The notes under the pieces: generated by a model | Told to the model about the DNA's origin: nothing | Database searches by the model: none | What the model saw: only the letters and a program-made list of their open reading frames with translations | Source: Nitrosomonas sp. | Lineage (GTDB): Bacteria > Pseudomonadota > Gammaproteobacteria > Burkholderiales > Nitrosomonadaceae | DNA length: 64,000 nt | Direction of reading: 5' to 3' | Assembly (NCBI RefSeq): GCF_024282095.1 | Contig: NZ_JAMWZS010000009.1 | Coordinates: forward strand, 1 to 64,000 | In this document: in pieces, positions 46,001 through 55,112 of the stretch | How positions within the stretch are numbered: position 1 is the stretch's first letter | How the letters are laid out: each line of letters opens with the position of its first letter | Made by a program: the position numbers and the translations under genes

Positions 46001-47512
46001 GGTGCAAGCGGCAAAGTAAAATGGAATTTAGCACCTGACTCAGCACCGGAATCCACCCAGAGCTGGCCACCATTGGTTTCAATCAGTGCCCGACTAATCG
46101 CGAGCCCCATCCCGATACCCGTTGGCTTGGTTGTAAAAAAAGGTTCAAATATGCGCTTCGCCATGGCTGAATCTAGACCCGGCCCATTATCCTGTATGGT
46201 TACTATCATCAGGTTAGTTTCGGCTAACACCATGGCAGTAATCGTCAAGGTAGGTAACTTTGTTGCATGCATGGCTTCAATCGCATTTCTAAATAGATTG
46301 ACCGGAAAAAACTTTCTGTATCTGCGTGCAATTACATTGAACAGCAGGAAGATTCTGCTGCAAATCAAGCACTGGATAGAAAGTACCCATGACCATCATT
46401 ACCAATAATGTTTAGCGCGTCATTGATAATATCATTCAGATTTGATCGCTCGGTTACCAATTCGCCTTCCTGCAGGAAAGCCAGCAACTCGTGCAGGCTA
46501 TGACCAGCACGTTGCGCTTGTTCTACGCAACCTTCAAGTGCGCGTTTTAAATTATCAGAGTTTAAAACATCGTTGCCTAATTCGTGCAACACCACTTTCC
46601 CCATAAGCGGAAATTGCTGTAAGTGGCTGATTAAGTTCATGAGCAATCGCCGAAGCCGTGAGCGCTGCCACCTGCTGTTTAAAAATATTTTCCGTTTCGT
46701 CGCGTTGTGCTTGCAGCTTTTTCTGTAGATTCTTCTGTTCTGTCACATCCCGTGTAACGCCTACCAGCCGATCCGGTTGCCCGTTGTCAAAAATACACCC
46801 GCCCCCTTGCAGGATATCCAACGTGTAATACCATTGGCCGAATTTAACAACACGATATTCCGCTTTGAATTCGCCATCACCAGCGGGATTCAGTCGCATG
46901 ATCGATAGCGGACTGTCGCGCCTGCGATCTTCCGGTGTATCCTCACGAATTCCTCATAACTGACGGTTTCACCCAAATGTTCACCCCATAATTTGCGCAT
47001 CTGATTATCCCAATAAACGATATTGCGTTTCAGGTCGCAGTCAAAATACCTAAACCCGCTGCTTGTTTCGCTAAACGCAATCGCTCCTCACTGGCTGCGC
47101 AGTGCTCCTGGCCTAAGAACGCCGGCTCAGCAACATTGAATGTAATCAAAGATATAAAGCTGTTGCTGAGCTTCTATCGGGCTGAGGCTAACATCTAACA
47201 GCATCTCTTTGTGGTCTCGGCCTTGTGCGACAAATTCGTTGCTAACGCTCACAGAGTGCTTGATCGGTTCGAAGAACAGCTCATGACGATATCGATCTGT
47301 TTCCCGATACCGGCACAATCAGTATTTCAACCGCCAATCCACTGAGTTCATCTTCGGTATAGCCAAACAATTTTTGCGCCACTGGGTTAACCAACACAAT
47401 GTGGCCAGAATCTTCAGTCAATAGCATTGCATCGGCTGCTCGCATCAAACAGCGTTTGAAAACCTAAATTTTTCAGCACTTCTATCAAAGTTATATCCCT
47501 GCTCTTCAGCAT
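45997..47512 (-). pseudogene. PAS-PAS sensor histidine kinase, frameshifted
   Basis: Pieces in several frames on the minus strand give the order of a FixL-like kinase. A PAS domain comes first (LVNPVAQKLFGYTEDELSG, then NEFVAQGRDHKEMLLDVSLSP). A second PAS follows (LVGVTRDVTEQKNLQKKL). Then comes the H box ALTASAIAHELNQPLTAIS, the HELLAFLQEGEL helix, and a GHKL domain (FRNAIEAMHA, TIQDNGPGLD, TTKPTGIGMGLAISRAL). At least five frame breaks occur, many at short homopolymers. Start taken as ATG 47510-47512. No transmembrane segment, so a cytoplasmic sensor like FixL. Next to its cognate regulator. Confidence 0.75.
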
Positions 47513-48016
47513 TTCATAAAGAAGATTTAAAAAGCTTTACCAACAAAAACCAATTCTTCTCTATAAATATTTGACACATAAGGGTTTACCCTTACGTGCT
47601 ACAGCGCGGATTTTGCCGCTTGTTATTTCTCTTGTGTAGGATTTGCAAAGGTAGGAAATATGATACAGATTTGCCAGTCACTTTCTTAGGTTATTGATAT
47701 CGCTTAGGTTCTTCGGGACGGCTTTTTCAATGATATGGATATATCGGGAAATTATCTACGTGTGGTCATCTGCCTCATATTTAGCAAAAGATAAGAAATT
47801 ATGACCAAGAAAAACATAGGAATAACTTTCACAGTTACAGCAAATGACCAGTAATTTTCTTATTGTTATTTTGCGAAATTCCGTTGACAGCACCTATCAA
47901 TAAAGGCTTCAGACCAATCTTCGACATCATAATTTTATATATCTATTAACTACTTATGCCCTTTGATGTGTTGTTTTCGCTACGTTAAAACTTTTAACAG
48001 TTTTGGAGAAAATTAA
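47513..48016. other. 504-bp intergenic region with shared palindromic block
   Basis: Divergent gap between the kinase remnant and the small ORF upstream of sbtA. It contains the block described at 47577-47627 and a partial IS-end-like TTTGCAAAGGT at about 47645. The rest is AT-rich. No further gene or RNA was recognised. Confidence 0.6.
47577..47627. promoter_or_regulatory. Candidate operator block, copy A
   Basis: Contains the perfect palindrome TAAGGGT-TT-ACCCTTA (47579-47594), then GTGCT, CGGATTTT and CCGCTTG. The same order with two gaps and a few mismatches appears at 51514-51562 upstream of the porin gene. It sits 65 bp upstream of the kinase start on one side and about 420 bp upstream of the small ORF on the other. 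Suggested binding site for the FixJ-like regulator (inference). Confidence 0.5.
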
Positions 48017-48190
48017 ATGAATAAAAATACACTAGCCCTGCGGATATATTCTGACTTCCTATCGATGCTGCCGAACACAATATTCGCTGAAGATGTATCG
48101 AAGAACCAACCGACAACAGAGAAAACTGAAGTGGTCCCCCTACAACTGTACAACCTGAAAGTAGAATTAAGCTCTGCCATGGGTAGTTAA

Positions 48191-49028
48191 TCAAGCTACG
48201 GCGGCCTGATGAATTGCTTGAAATTGATAGTAAACCTCATTGGGAGTTTGGTTATCGAGAGCTTTGATGAAAACGTTCCTGATTGTACCAGTCAAACCAC
48301 TGAGTCAAACTTTTCCTTACCTCCTTTAAGTCACTAAATGCCCTGGTGTATAAGAACTCATACTTTACTGTACGCCATAGCCGTTCAACAAAAATATTAT
48401 CCTGATAACAACCCTTTCCATCCATGCTGACCTGAACATCGTGATTTCTCAAAACAGCAATCCATGCTTCGCTGGTGAATTGAGCACCCTGATCGGTATT
48501 GAATATCTGCGGACAGCCGTGATCTTGAATAGCATCCTCCAATGCCTGAACGCAGAAATCCGCATTCATCGTGTTGGATAAGCGCCAGCTCAGTACTTTA
48601 CGGGAATGCCAGTCCATGATGGCAACCAAATAGCCAAAGCCTTTCTCCATCGGTACATAGGTAATATCAGCAGCCCAGACTTGATTGGGTCGATTGATTA
48701 CCTTACCTTTGAGCAGATAAGGATATATTTTGTGTTGTTTGGCTGGAATACTGGTTCCCGGTTTGGGCGCGGTGCTGATAATGCCCAGAGTCTTCATCAT
48801 GGATGCTGCTTTCTTGCGACCGATCAGTATTCCCTGACGCAAAAACCACGTGGCGTAGCTGCGTGATCCATATTGCGGTGTTTTTAGGTATTGCTCATCC
48901 ATTTTTCGTAGCAAAGTCAGTTCCGCGTCAGTAGCTGGTTGTGGCTGATAATAATATGTCGAGCGCGCCAAACCTAGTAAGTGGCATTGGCGAACACGAC
49001 TTGGTTTGTCGTTAAGCTCAATCATCAT
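48191..49028 (-). pseudogene. IS3-family transposase OrfB, 3' frameshift
   Basis: Residues 1-257 are open and carry the DDE core: VWAADITYVPMEKGFGYLVAIMD, then IFNTDQGAQFTSEAWIAVL and the late FVERLWRTVKYEFLY. N-terminal SRVRQCHLLGLARSTYYYQP is typical of the HTH-21 region. After FHQ the frame shifts by one base at CAAAG near 48255; corrected, it continues as LDNQTPNEVYYQFQAIHQAA to a stop at 48191. So only the last 20 residues are affected. Catalytic core intact. Confidence 0.85.
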
Positions 49029-49045
49029 CTTGCGTTCCGTTGTGC

Positions 49046-49323
49046 TTAATGATCGAGCTTTCTGGCTAAAAAATCGCGTTCTCCGTCAGTTGCCCTATGA
49101 CACGATGTAAATCGTCTGTGGTTTGTCCGCTTGCTTTGCCAGCACTGTTGTTCTTGGAAAACAACTCGGCCGCTTGTTCTATGAGTTGCCGTTTCCAGCT
49201 ATTGATCTGCGTGGGATGTATTCCATAACGTGTGCCAGTTGCGCAATGGTTTCATCTCCCATATCGCCGCCAGCGCTTTTTTCGCCTTGAATTCACTGGA
49301 CTATTGTGCGCGTATATGCTCAT
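49046..49323 (-). pseudogene. IS3-family transposase OrfA, frameshifted
   Basis: Fragments with the helix-turn-helix pattern TIAQLAH, GIHPTQINSWKRQLIEQAAELF and TTDDLHRVIGQLT, in changing frames, correspond to OrfA of IS3 elements. At least two single-base breaks lie before residue 45. Normal production of OrfAB by -1 frameshifting could not occur with this sequence. Confidence 0.7.
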
Positions 49324-49459
49324 GATTATGATCCTCGGATTGTCCATATTCGCTGAAGATGTATCAACCTGTACAGTTTTGCGGTACCACTTCAAACTCC
49401 CAATGAACTTCAGCGCGAACAATCCCAATCACTAACTTTATTATAAGAGGAGCGTAACC

Positions 49460-50451
49460 ATGTCATTGTCCAGTCTTCTCGTACCGGCGATACTGTTCTT
49501 CGCATTGGGTATGTTTGCCTGTCTCATCAAATCGGATCTGAAATTCCCCCCGATATGCATAAGATGATCGTGATCTATTTGCTGATCGGTATCGGGCTTC
49601 ATGGTGGCAAGGCACTTGCCGGATCAGACATGGCATCTGCTATTCCTGCTGTATGGGCAGCACTTGCGTTTGGCTGTGGCTTGCCTATCGTTGCTTATAT
49701 CATCTTGCCAGCACTCGGAAAAATAGATCCTCTCAATGCTGCTGCCATTTCTGCGCACTATGGTTCGGTGAGCGCAGGGACCTATATGACGGCGGTAGCG
49801 TTCCTGGGAGGTATCGGCGTAACGTATGAGGCTTATCCCGTCATCATGCTGGCGATCATGGAATCACCTGCAATCATGATCGGCTTGGTGCTTGCCGGTT
49901 ATTCCCGAAGAATCATGGGCGGAGCGTCCAAAATGGACAAAGGGATGATGAAGCATCTGATGATCGACGCCTTTACCAATGGCAGTATCTTATTATTGTT
50001 CGGCTCCATGGCAATTGGTTGGGTTGTTTCAGACGTCAGTTACAAGAAAATTGAACCTTTCTTTGAACTCATCTTCATGGGTGCTTTATGTATCTTCCTG
50101 TGCGATATGGGGATGGAGGCCGGCAAAAGGCTGTCGGAGTTCAAATCTGTGGGTCTTTTCTTGGTCAGTTTTGGCATCGCCATGCCCATAATTGGCGCGA
50201 TATGTGGGCTATTTGTAGGTCACTTCCTCCTGGGCTATTCGGTGGGAGGTATCACGTTGGTAACAGTACTTGCAGCCAGTTGCTCCTACATCGCGGTTCC
50301 ACCGGCGATGCGCCTTGCAATCCCTGAGGCCAATCCATCGTTCTATCTGACTTTATCGCTCGGAGTTACTTTCCCGTTTAACGTGGTGGTTGGTATTCCC
50401 ACCTATTATGCAATTGCCCAGTACTTACATGAAACTTATTATCCGTGGTAA
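49460..50451 (+). CDS. sbtA: Sodium-dependent bicarbonate transporter SbtA-like, frame broken at a C6 tract
   Basis: SbtA-family inner-membrane transporter (10 predicted helices) importing bicarbonate with Na+. The start ATG 49460 has AGAGGAG upstream and encodes SLSSLLVPAILFFALGMFACLIKSDLKFPP. The frame then ends after CCCCCC (49546-49551); one more C would join it to DMHKMIVIYLLIGIGLHGGKAL and the remaining 298 residues (HYGSVSAGTYMTAVAF, VVGIPTYYAIAQYL). Full product would be about 330 residues. Downstream is a PII-like partner. Either a sequencing miscount or a slipped-strand phase switch. Confidence 0.85.
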
Positions 50452-50704
50452 TTGGCATTCACCGGCTACTATGGAGCAGGTTTGGTATCGCCTAATACTT
50501 ATCCATTAATGTCATGCTGTAAGTTATCAGGCGGTGGCGTCGTAAAAAAGCGCTGCCGCCAAGTGTCCAGGATGGCAACACAGGGTAAGAACCTGACTCA
50601 TTTGAATGCATTACTTATTGAAATTCCTCAAGATAACCTCCAGTACTTATTTACCGGAGTGTTCAAATCTTGACTATCACATAACTATCTTTTGGAGGAA
50701 AATC

Positions 50705-51034
50705 ATGGCATTAGGACCAGAAATATTAAAAAAAATGATACGGATCGAGATCGTCGTTAACGAAGAGTCACTAGACACTCTGATCAAATTGTTTCGGGAT
50801 GCCAATGTGCGCGGCTACACAGTCATCAAAGGGGCAGGCGGCCTTGGATCAACCGGCGAACGCAATCCAGATGACTACGTTTTGCAGCAACCCAATGCCG
50901 TCATGGTACTCGCCTGCGAAGAAAATCAAGCGGAAAAAATCATCATGCTACTTCACCCCGAGTTAAAAGATCTCGGCGGCATGTGCTTGGTTTCCGAATG
51001 TCATTGGGTTCTGGGACCCACGGTTTCATATTGA
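50705..51034 (+). CDS. sbtB: SbtB-like PII-family regulatory protein
   Basis: 109 residues with the GlnB/PII fold: KMIRIEIVVNEESLDTLIKLFRDANVRGYTVIKGAGG, a T-loop region (STGERNPDDYVLQQPN) and VMVLACEENQAEKIIMLLHPELKDLGGMCLVSE. The uridylylated T-loop tyrosine of GlnB is not evident. Start ATG 50705 with GGAGG upstream. In cyanobacteria SbtB binds adenine nucleotides and regulates SbtA; the gene order here matches. It lacks a visible CGPxGC C-terminal motif. Confidence 0.85.
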   Translation: MALGPEILKKMIRIEIVVNEESLDTLIKLFRDANVRGYTVIKGAGGLGSTGERNPDDYVLQQPNAVMVLACEENQAEKIIMLLHPELKDLGGMCLVSECHWVLGPTVSY

Positions 51035-51083
51035 ACTGAACGAATGCAGAACGATCCAGAAGCAATCAAACTAAGGAGCCAAA

Positions 51084-51115
51084 CTGAGCCTCGGCTGATA
51101 TCAGCCGGGGCTCAG
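51084..51115 (+). terminator. Strong hairpin after sbtB
   Basis: CTGAGCCTCGGCTGAT and its complement (one mismatch) form a 16-bp stem with no loop bases beyond the centre. It lies 50 bp after the sbtB stop. No long T-run follows, so it may be a Rho-independent terminator of weak type or a transcript-stabilising hairpin. Confidence 0.55.
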
Positions 51116-51279
51116 CATTCAGCTTGATTGAAAATAAAAATGGTTCCTGCATTACAGAGCACAAGCGTTTATGGAAGCAGCGAAGAAGGAATCGCAACAA
51201 TCCAGCCGATTAGGTTGCCAATCAGTATCTAAACACTCCTATTTGAGCAGTGCGTCAATCCACGCACAGTACGTTCAGC

Positions 51280-51438
51280 CTAATTCTCACCGATTGCAGC
51301 ACTATCCAATATGACATATTCATGGCTCCAGTCAAACTGCCAGTTCCACTGGCCAAGAATCCCGGCAGGATAAAAACTTGTGTCGTTGATGTGTGGGGCT
51401 TGTTGTCCCAATCCAGTATAAAACGTTGCACTAGACAT
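51280..51438 (-). CDS. Possible 52-residue small protein
   Basis: Open frame with an AAGGA at 5 nt before its ATG (51436-51438): MSSATFYTGLGQQAPHINDT, then a Trp/Phe/Tyr-rich part ending DSAAIGEN. Aromatic-rich composition is unlike random intergenic DNA. No family recognised; it could be a genuine small gene or the remnant of a longer porin-type gene. The surrounding 51116-51645 otherwise holds only the operator-like block. Confidence 0.3.
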   Translation of the reverse strand: MSSATFYTGLGQQAPHINDTSFYPAGILGQWNWQFDWSHEYVILDSAAIGEN

Positions 51439-51513
51439 ACGATCCTTGTAACCCTAAACCTGTAGTAAGCATTCGAACAAACATTGTGCTGTTCTTAGTT
51501 GTTTTTTTCGCAA

Positions 51514-51562
51514 TATAAGGGTTTGCGCTTAGGTGCTTGCACGGATTTTACCACTTGCCACT
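51514..51562. promoter_or_regulatory. Candidate operator block, copy B
   Basis: TAAGGGTTTGCGCTTA (51516-51531), then GTGCT, CGGATTTT and CCACTTG, aligned with copy A at 47577-47627. The palindrome is imperfect here (5 of 7 pairs). It lies about 115 bp upstream of the porin start, a good distance for transcriptional control. Suggested co-regulation of the porin with the sensor kinase/sbtA locus. Confidence 0.5.
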
Positions 51563-51645
51563 CCCAAGTAATATTTAAAAAAGCTAACAAATTAAATTGG
51601 GTTTTTACCTGAGCACAGCTGATTTAAAGAAAGGAGTATAAAAAT

Positions 51646-53124
51646 ATGACTTGGAAGAATATGCAAATTACCTGCTGGGTAGTCTTTCTCATCATTGGAT
51701 GTTTCTTGTGGAGTAAGCATCTATTCGCTGCCGGAGAAGACGATCCGAAGAAAAAAACAACCGAGAAGCCATCCATTATCTTCAAAAACAACACCGCACC
51801 CAACGGCACTCCATTCAGTGCTCAGGAAACTGTAGGGCACACACGGTTTGACTTTGATAGCCTAACTACATTAATGGAACAACATAAAACGCCACTTGCA
51901 GCCATGGCGCCGGATTGGCTTAATGTAGCGATCGAACATCGTACCCGTTACGATGTATACGATCACGGCTTCACCAAAAGTATTCCAGGGTTCAATGACC
52001 AGATTCATCAACGCACTCGATTCTTGATGGAAATTAAGAATATCATTGATCCCCTCAAGTTCACGCTTGAACTGACAGATATCCGTGCTCCGCTGGCCAA
52101 CTTCGGGCAAGATCATAACCCGAATATAGCCGATCATTTTGACTTTACCCAAATGCACCTTGGTTTGCACGACAAAAATTTTCTAGGTACGGGCTATGCG
52201 GGGAAATTCGAAGTAGGTCGTTTCATGATGGATTTGGGTGAATCCCGCCTGGTAGGCGGCCATCGCTGGGGAACCTTATCGCCCGCATTCGACGGCTTGC
52301 ACTTCATGCTCGGCAATACGGATCAAAAATGGAGTTTGCGCGTGTTTGGTTCACGGCCGGTGCAACGGGAGACGACATCGTTGAATTGGAACACTCCCGA
52401 ATCTTATTTCTCAGGCGCGTATATCACCAACCGCGACTTGCGCTGGATTAACTTCGATGGTTATTTTTTCCAGTTGAACGAAAACAATTCTCTTAAACAA
52501 CGAAATTTATCAACCACCGGTTTCAGATTGTTCGCCAAGCCTACAAAAGGCAGCATGGATTATGAGATTGAATCCATGTATCAGTTTGGCGATACCCGGG
52601 ATAAAAGCCTGTTCGCCCATCGCCATCACGGCGAGGTAGGATATAGTTTCAATACGCCAATGCCGCTCAGAGCTGTTTACTTGTTCGATTTTTCATCAGG
52701 AAGTCGCGATCCCGATAAGAATTTTGATATTTTGTATGCAAAGCGCCGCGTCGAGTATGGTCCGACGGGGATGTTCGGCCCCTTTTTCCCATCCAATCTT
52801 TTTTCCCCCGTCGGTTTTCGTGCAACGCTTGTACCAACACCTACCGTACGGTTGATGCTGGCTCACCGTGCCTACTGGTTAGCCGATAAAAATGGCGCGT
52901 ATGTCGGTAGCGGCTTGCAAGACCCAACCGGCCGAGCCGGCAGTTTCTTGGGTAATATGCTGGATGTCAGCTTAGGATGGGATCCGCAATGGAGTTACTT
53001 AAAACGTGTGAGCTTCGATATTGGTTATAGCCACATATTCAAAGGATCTTACTTTGATAAAGTTGCACAAGGCCTTTCCGTTGACACTAACTATGGATAT
53101 ACGATGGCTACCTTTAAATTCTAG
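51646..53124 (+). CDS. Alginate-export-family outer-membrane porin
   Basis: 492 residues. N-terminal signal peptide (hydrophobic 8-28, ending near LFAA), then a Lys/Glu-rich spacer and a barrel with many alternating aromatic strands (WLNVAIEHRTRYDVYDHGF, MMDLGESRLVGGHRWG, YEIESMYQFGD, FDIGYSHIFKGSYFD). It ends in F, as outer-membrane barrels do. AAAGGAG precedes the ATG. Family members export alginate in pseudomonads, but here a general anion porin serving the adjacent bicarbonate uptake is more plausible (inference). Confidence 0.82.
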   Translation: MTWKNMQITCWVVFLIIGCFLWSKHLFAAGEDDPKKKTTEKPSIIFKNNTAPNGTPFSAQETVGHTRFDFDSLTTLMEQHKTPLAAMAPDWLNVAIEHRTRYDVYDHGFTKSIPGFNDQIHQRTRFLMEIKNIIDPLKFTLELTDIRAPLANFGQDHNPNIADHFDFTQMHLGLHDKNFLGTGYAGKFEVGRFMMDLGESRLVGGHRWGTLSPAFDGLHFMLGNTDQKWSLRVFGSRPVQRETTSLNWNTPESYFSGAYITNRDLRWINFDGYFFQLNENNSLKQRNLSTTGFRLFAKPTKGSMDYEIESMYQFGDTRDKSLFAHRHHGEVGYSFNTPMPLRAVYLFDFSSGSRDPDKNFDILYAKRRVEYGPTGMFGPFFPSNLFSPVGFRATLVPTPTVRLMLAHRAYWLADKNGAYVGSGLQDPTGRAGSFLGNMLDVSLGWDPQWSYLKRVSFDIGYSHIFKGSYFDKVAQGLSVDTNYGYTMATFKF

Positions 53125-53255
53125 CTTCTTGAAGTAAGAATAATATAAATCTAAAAGTATATAATTAGCCGCTCTTGAAATACATGCAGAAACTTGAACA
53201 TGGCGCGTAATTATCGATGATTCCAAAGATTCCTATGATACAAATGGACGATCTT

Positions 53256-53876
53256 TCATACGCGCCGTTCAAACCGATAAAATGCCAGCACGCCCATCAG
53301 ATTCGGCAAAAAATGGACGGGGCAATTATTGTTCATCACCCGGCGCTCCAGGATACGTGCATTACATTGCTGGCACAGCGCTTCAAAATCACCCAGCGTA
53401 CAGAGATGAATATTGGGTGTGTCGTACCAGTGATAAGGCAGTTCCTTTGAAATAGGCATATGACCGGAAATAACCTGCATACGGTTTTTCCAGTAGCCAA
53501 AATTGGGAAATGAAACGATGCCTTCCTTGCCGACCCGCAGCATTTCCTGAACGATACCCTCGGTGTGCCGCATGGCCTGGAGCGTCTGGGATAGAATGAC
53601 ATAATCGAACGAATCCGATGCAAAGCTGGACAATCCCGACTCTAAATCATTTTGAATGACGTTGATACCGTTAGCGAAGCATTTGAGCAGTTTGTCATCA
53701 TCAATTTCAACGCCATAGCCGAAGACATTGCGCGTATCACGCAAATAACGCAGCAATGAACCATCGCCACAGCCTAAGTCGAGTATTTTTGCGCCGGGTT
53801 TAATCCATTCGGCAATGGCCTCAAAATCCGGGCGTAATGCGATGGGTGATGGCACTGTTGTATCATTCATGGTCAA
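53256..53876 (-). CDS. metW: Methionine biosynthesis protein MetW
   Basis: 206-residue SAM-methyltransferase-fold protein: ILDLGCGDGSLLRYL, YGVEIDDDKLLKCFANGINVIQNDLE, FDYVILSQTLQAMRH and VSFPNFGYWKNRMQV. MetW is paired with MetX and is needed for homoserine activation in several betaproteobacteria. It starts 14 bp after the metX stop. Confidence 0.93.
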   Translation of the reverse strand: MTMNDTTVPSPIALRPDFEAIAEWIKPGAKILDLGCGDGSLLRYLRDTRNVFGYGVEIDDDKLLKCFANGINVIQNDLESGLSSFASDSFDYVILSQTLQAMRHTEGIVQEMLRVGKEGIVSFPNFGYWKNRMQVISGHMPISKELPYHWYDTPNIHLCTLGDFEALCQQCNARILERRVMNNNCPVHFLPNLMGVLAFYRFERRV

Positions 53877-53890
53877 TTAATAGGCTCAAC

Positions 53891-55018
53891 TTAGGTAGAA
53901 ATATTATCCATATACGCCCGCACCAGTTGATGGTAATACGGCGTTTCCATTAAAAACGAATCATGGCCATGGCTGGAAGTGATTTCCGCATAGCTCACGT
54001 TAATTTTATTGTCCAGCAATGCTTTGACAATTTCCCGCGAGCGTTCCGGCGAGAAACGCCAATCCGACGTAAACGATAAAATCAGGTAATTCGCCTTAGC
54101 AACTTGGAAGGCTGCGCTTAGATCGCCGTCATATGCATCGGCGGGATTAAAGTAATCCAACGCCTTGGTCATCAGCAAATAGGTATTGGCATCGAACAAA
54201 TCTGCAAATTTGTCACCTTGATAGCGTAGATACGATTCAATTTCAAATTCCACGTCGAAACCGAAAGACAGTTCGCTTTTACGCAGATTGCGCCCGAATT
54301 TCGCCGCCATCGAGTCGTCGGAAAGATAAGTGATATGCCCCAGCATACGCGCCAGCCGCAAGCCGCGTCTCGGCAAAGTGTCATAGGCATAATAATTGCC
54401 GCCGTAAAATTCCTGGTCGGTCATGATCGCCTGGCGGGCAACGTCATTAAACGCGATATTTTGTGCGGTCAATTTGGCAGCGGCTGCAACTACCAGTGCG
54501 TGCCGCACTTTTTCCGGATAATCCAGCGTCCATTGCATCGCTTGCATACCGCCAAGACTGCCACCCACCACCGCTGCAAATTGCTCAATCCCTAAATGCT
54601 CCGCCAACTGTGCCTGGGTTTCCACCCAATCCTCCACGGTGACTACCGGAAAGCTGGCACCGTAGTGCTTGCCGGTTTTGGTGTCGATACTGGCGGGGCC
54701 GGTAGAGCCGTGACATCCGCCCAGATTATTTACGCCAATGACAAAGAAGCGCGTGGTATCTATCGGTTTGCCAGGCCCCACCATGTTATCCCACCAGCCG
54801 TGGCTCTTTTCTGTTTCGGCATAAACACCGGCCACATGGTGATTGCCTGAAAGTGCATGACAAATCAATACCGCATTGGATCGTGCCGCATTCAACTGTC
54901 CATAAGTTTCATACACCAGGTGATAACTATCGAGCACCAATCCGCTTTTCAACTGCAACGGCTTATCGATCTGCACGTACTGAGGGGTTACAACACCCAC
55001 TGATTTTGAATCTTGCAT
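53891..55018 (-). CDS. metX: Homoserine O-acyltransferase
   Basis: Alpha/beta hydrolase of 375 residues. Signatures: [29 protein letters not shown], the nucleophile elbow [14 protein letters not shown], and the C-terminal [13 protein letters not shown] with catalytic His and Asp. First step of methionine synthesis from homoserine; with MetW it is often a succinyltransferase (MetXS). ATG 55018 is preferred over an upstream one at 55087 because it gives the usual family N-terminus. Confidence 0.92.
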   Translation of the reverse strand: MQDSKSVGVVTPQYVQIDKPLQLKSGLVLDSYHLVYETYGQLNAARSNAVLICHALSGNHHVAGVYAETEKSHGWWDNMVGPGKPIDTTRFFVIGVNNLGGCHGSTGPASIDTKTGKHYGASFPVVTVEDWVETQAQLAEHLGIEQFAAVVGGSLGGMQAMQWTLDYPEKVRHALVVAAAAKLTAQNIAFNDVARQAIMTDQEFYGGNYYAYDTLPRRGLRLARMLGHITYLSDDSMAAKFGRNLRKSELSFGFDVEFEIESYLRYQGDKFADLFDANTYLLMTKALDYFNPADAYDGDLSAAFQVAKANYLILSFTSDWRFSPERSREIVKALLDNKINVSYAEITSSHGHDSFLMETPYYHQLVRAYMDNIST

Positions 55019-55090
55019 GTATATATAAAAATAATCCGAAGAAACGGTCAATTTGTGTTGACGATTATATCGCCAAAGAACCGCCACGCA

Positions 55091-55110
55091 CTAGCAGACC
55101 GTTGAAAAAC
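55091..55110 (+). repeat. Single-arm copy of the CTAGCAGGCTGTTGAAAAAC repeat
   Basis: CTAGCAGACCGTTGAAAAAC matches the arm of the inverted repeat at 57703-57850 at 18 of 20 positions. It lies in the short gap just downstream of ptsI (minus strand) and upstream of metX. Confidence 0.55.
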
Positions 55111-55112
55111 AA

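Larger units (their letters stand above)
48127..49394 (-). mobile_element. IS3-family insertion sequence, 1268 bp
   Basis: Left end TGAAGTGGTCCCCCTACAAC (48127-48146) and right end, read inverted, TGAAGTGGTACCGCAAAACT (49375-49394) match at 14 of 20 bases. The trinucleotide AAC flanks both ends (48124-48126 and 49395-49397), a 3-bp target duplication as usual for IS3. Two overlapping-type orfs on the minus strand encode OrfA and OrfB, both with frame breaks. Inserted in a small ORF upstream of sbtA, it may carry termination or promoter activity into sbtA. Confidence 0.88.
48017..49446 (+). pseudogene. 52-residue small ORF interrupted by an IS3-family element
   Basis: Removing the IS and one copy of its AAC target repeat restores an open frame from ATG 48017 to TAA 49444-49446: MNKNTLALRIYSDFLSMLPN, then TIFAEDVSKNQPTTEKTPNE and a short polar tail. 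The start has GGAG about 9 nt upstream. The protein matches no family I know; a weak signal-peptide-like N-terminus is possible. It lies 14 bp upstream of sbtA and so may have been translated in the same transcript. Confidence 0.55.
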
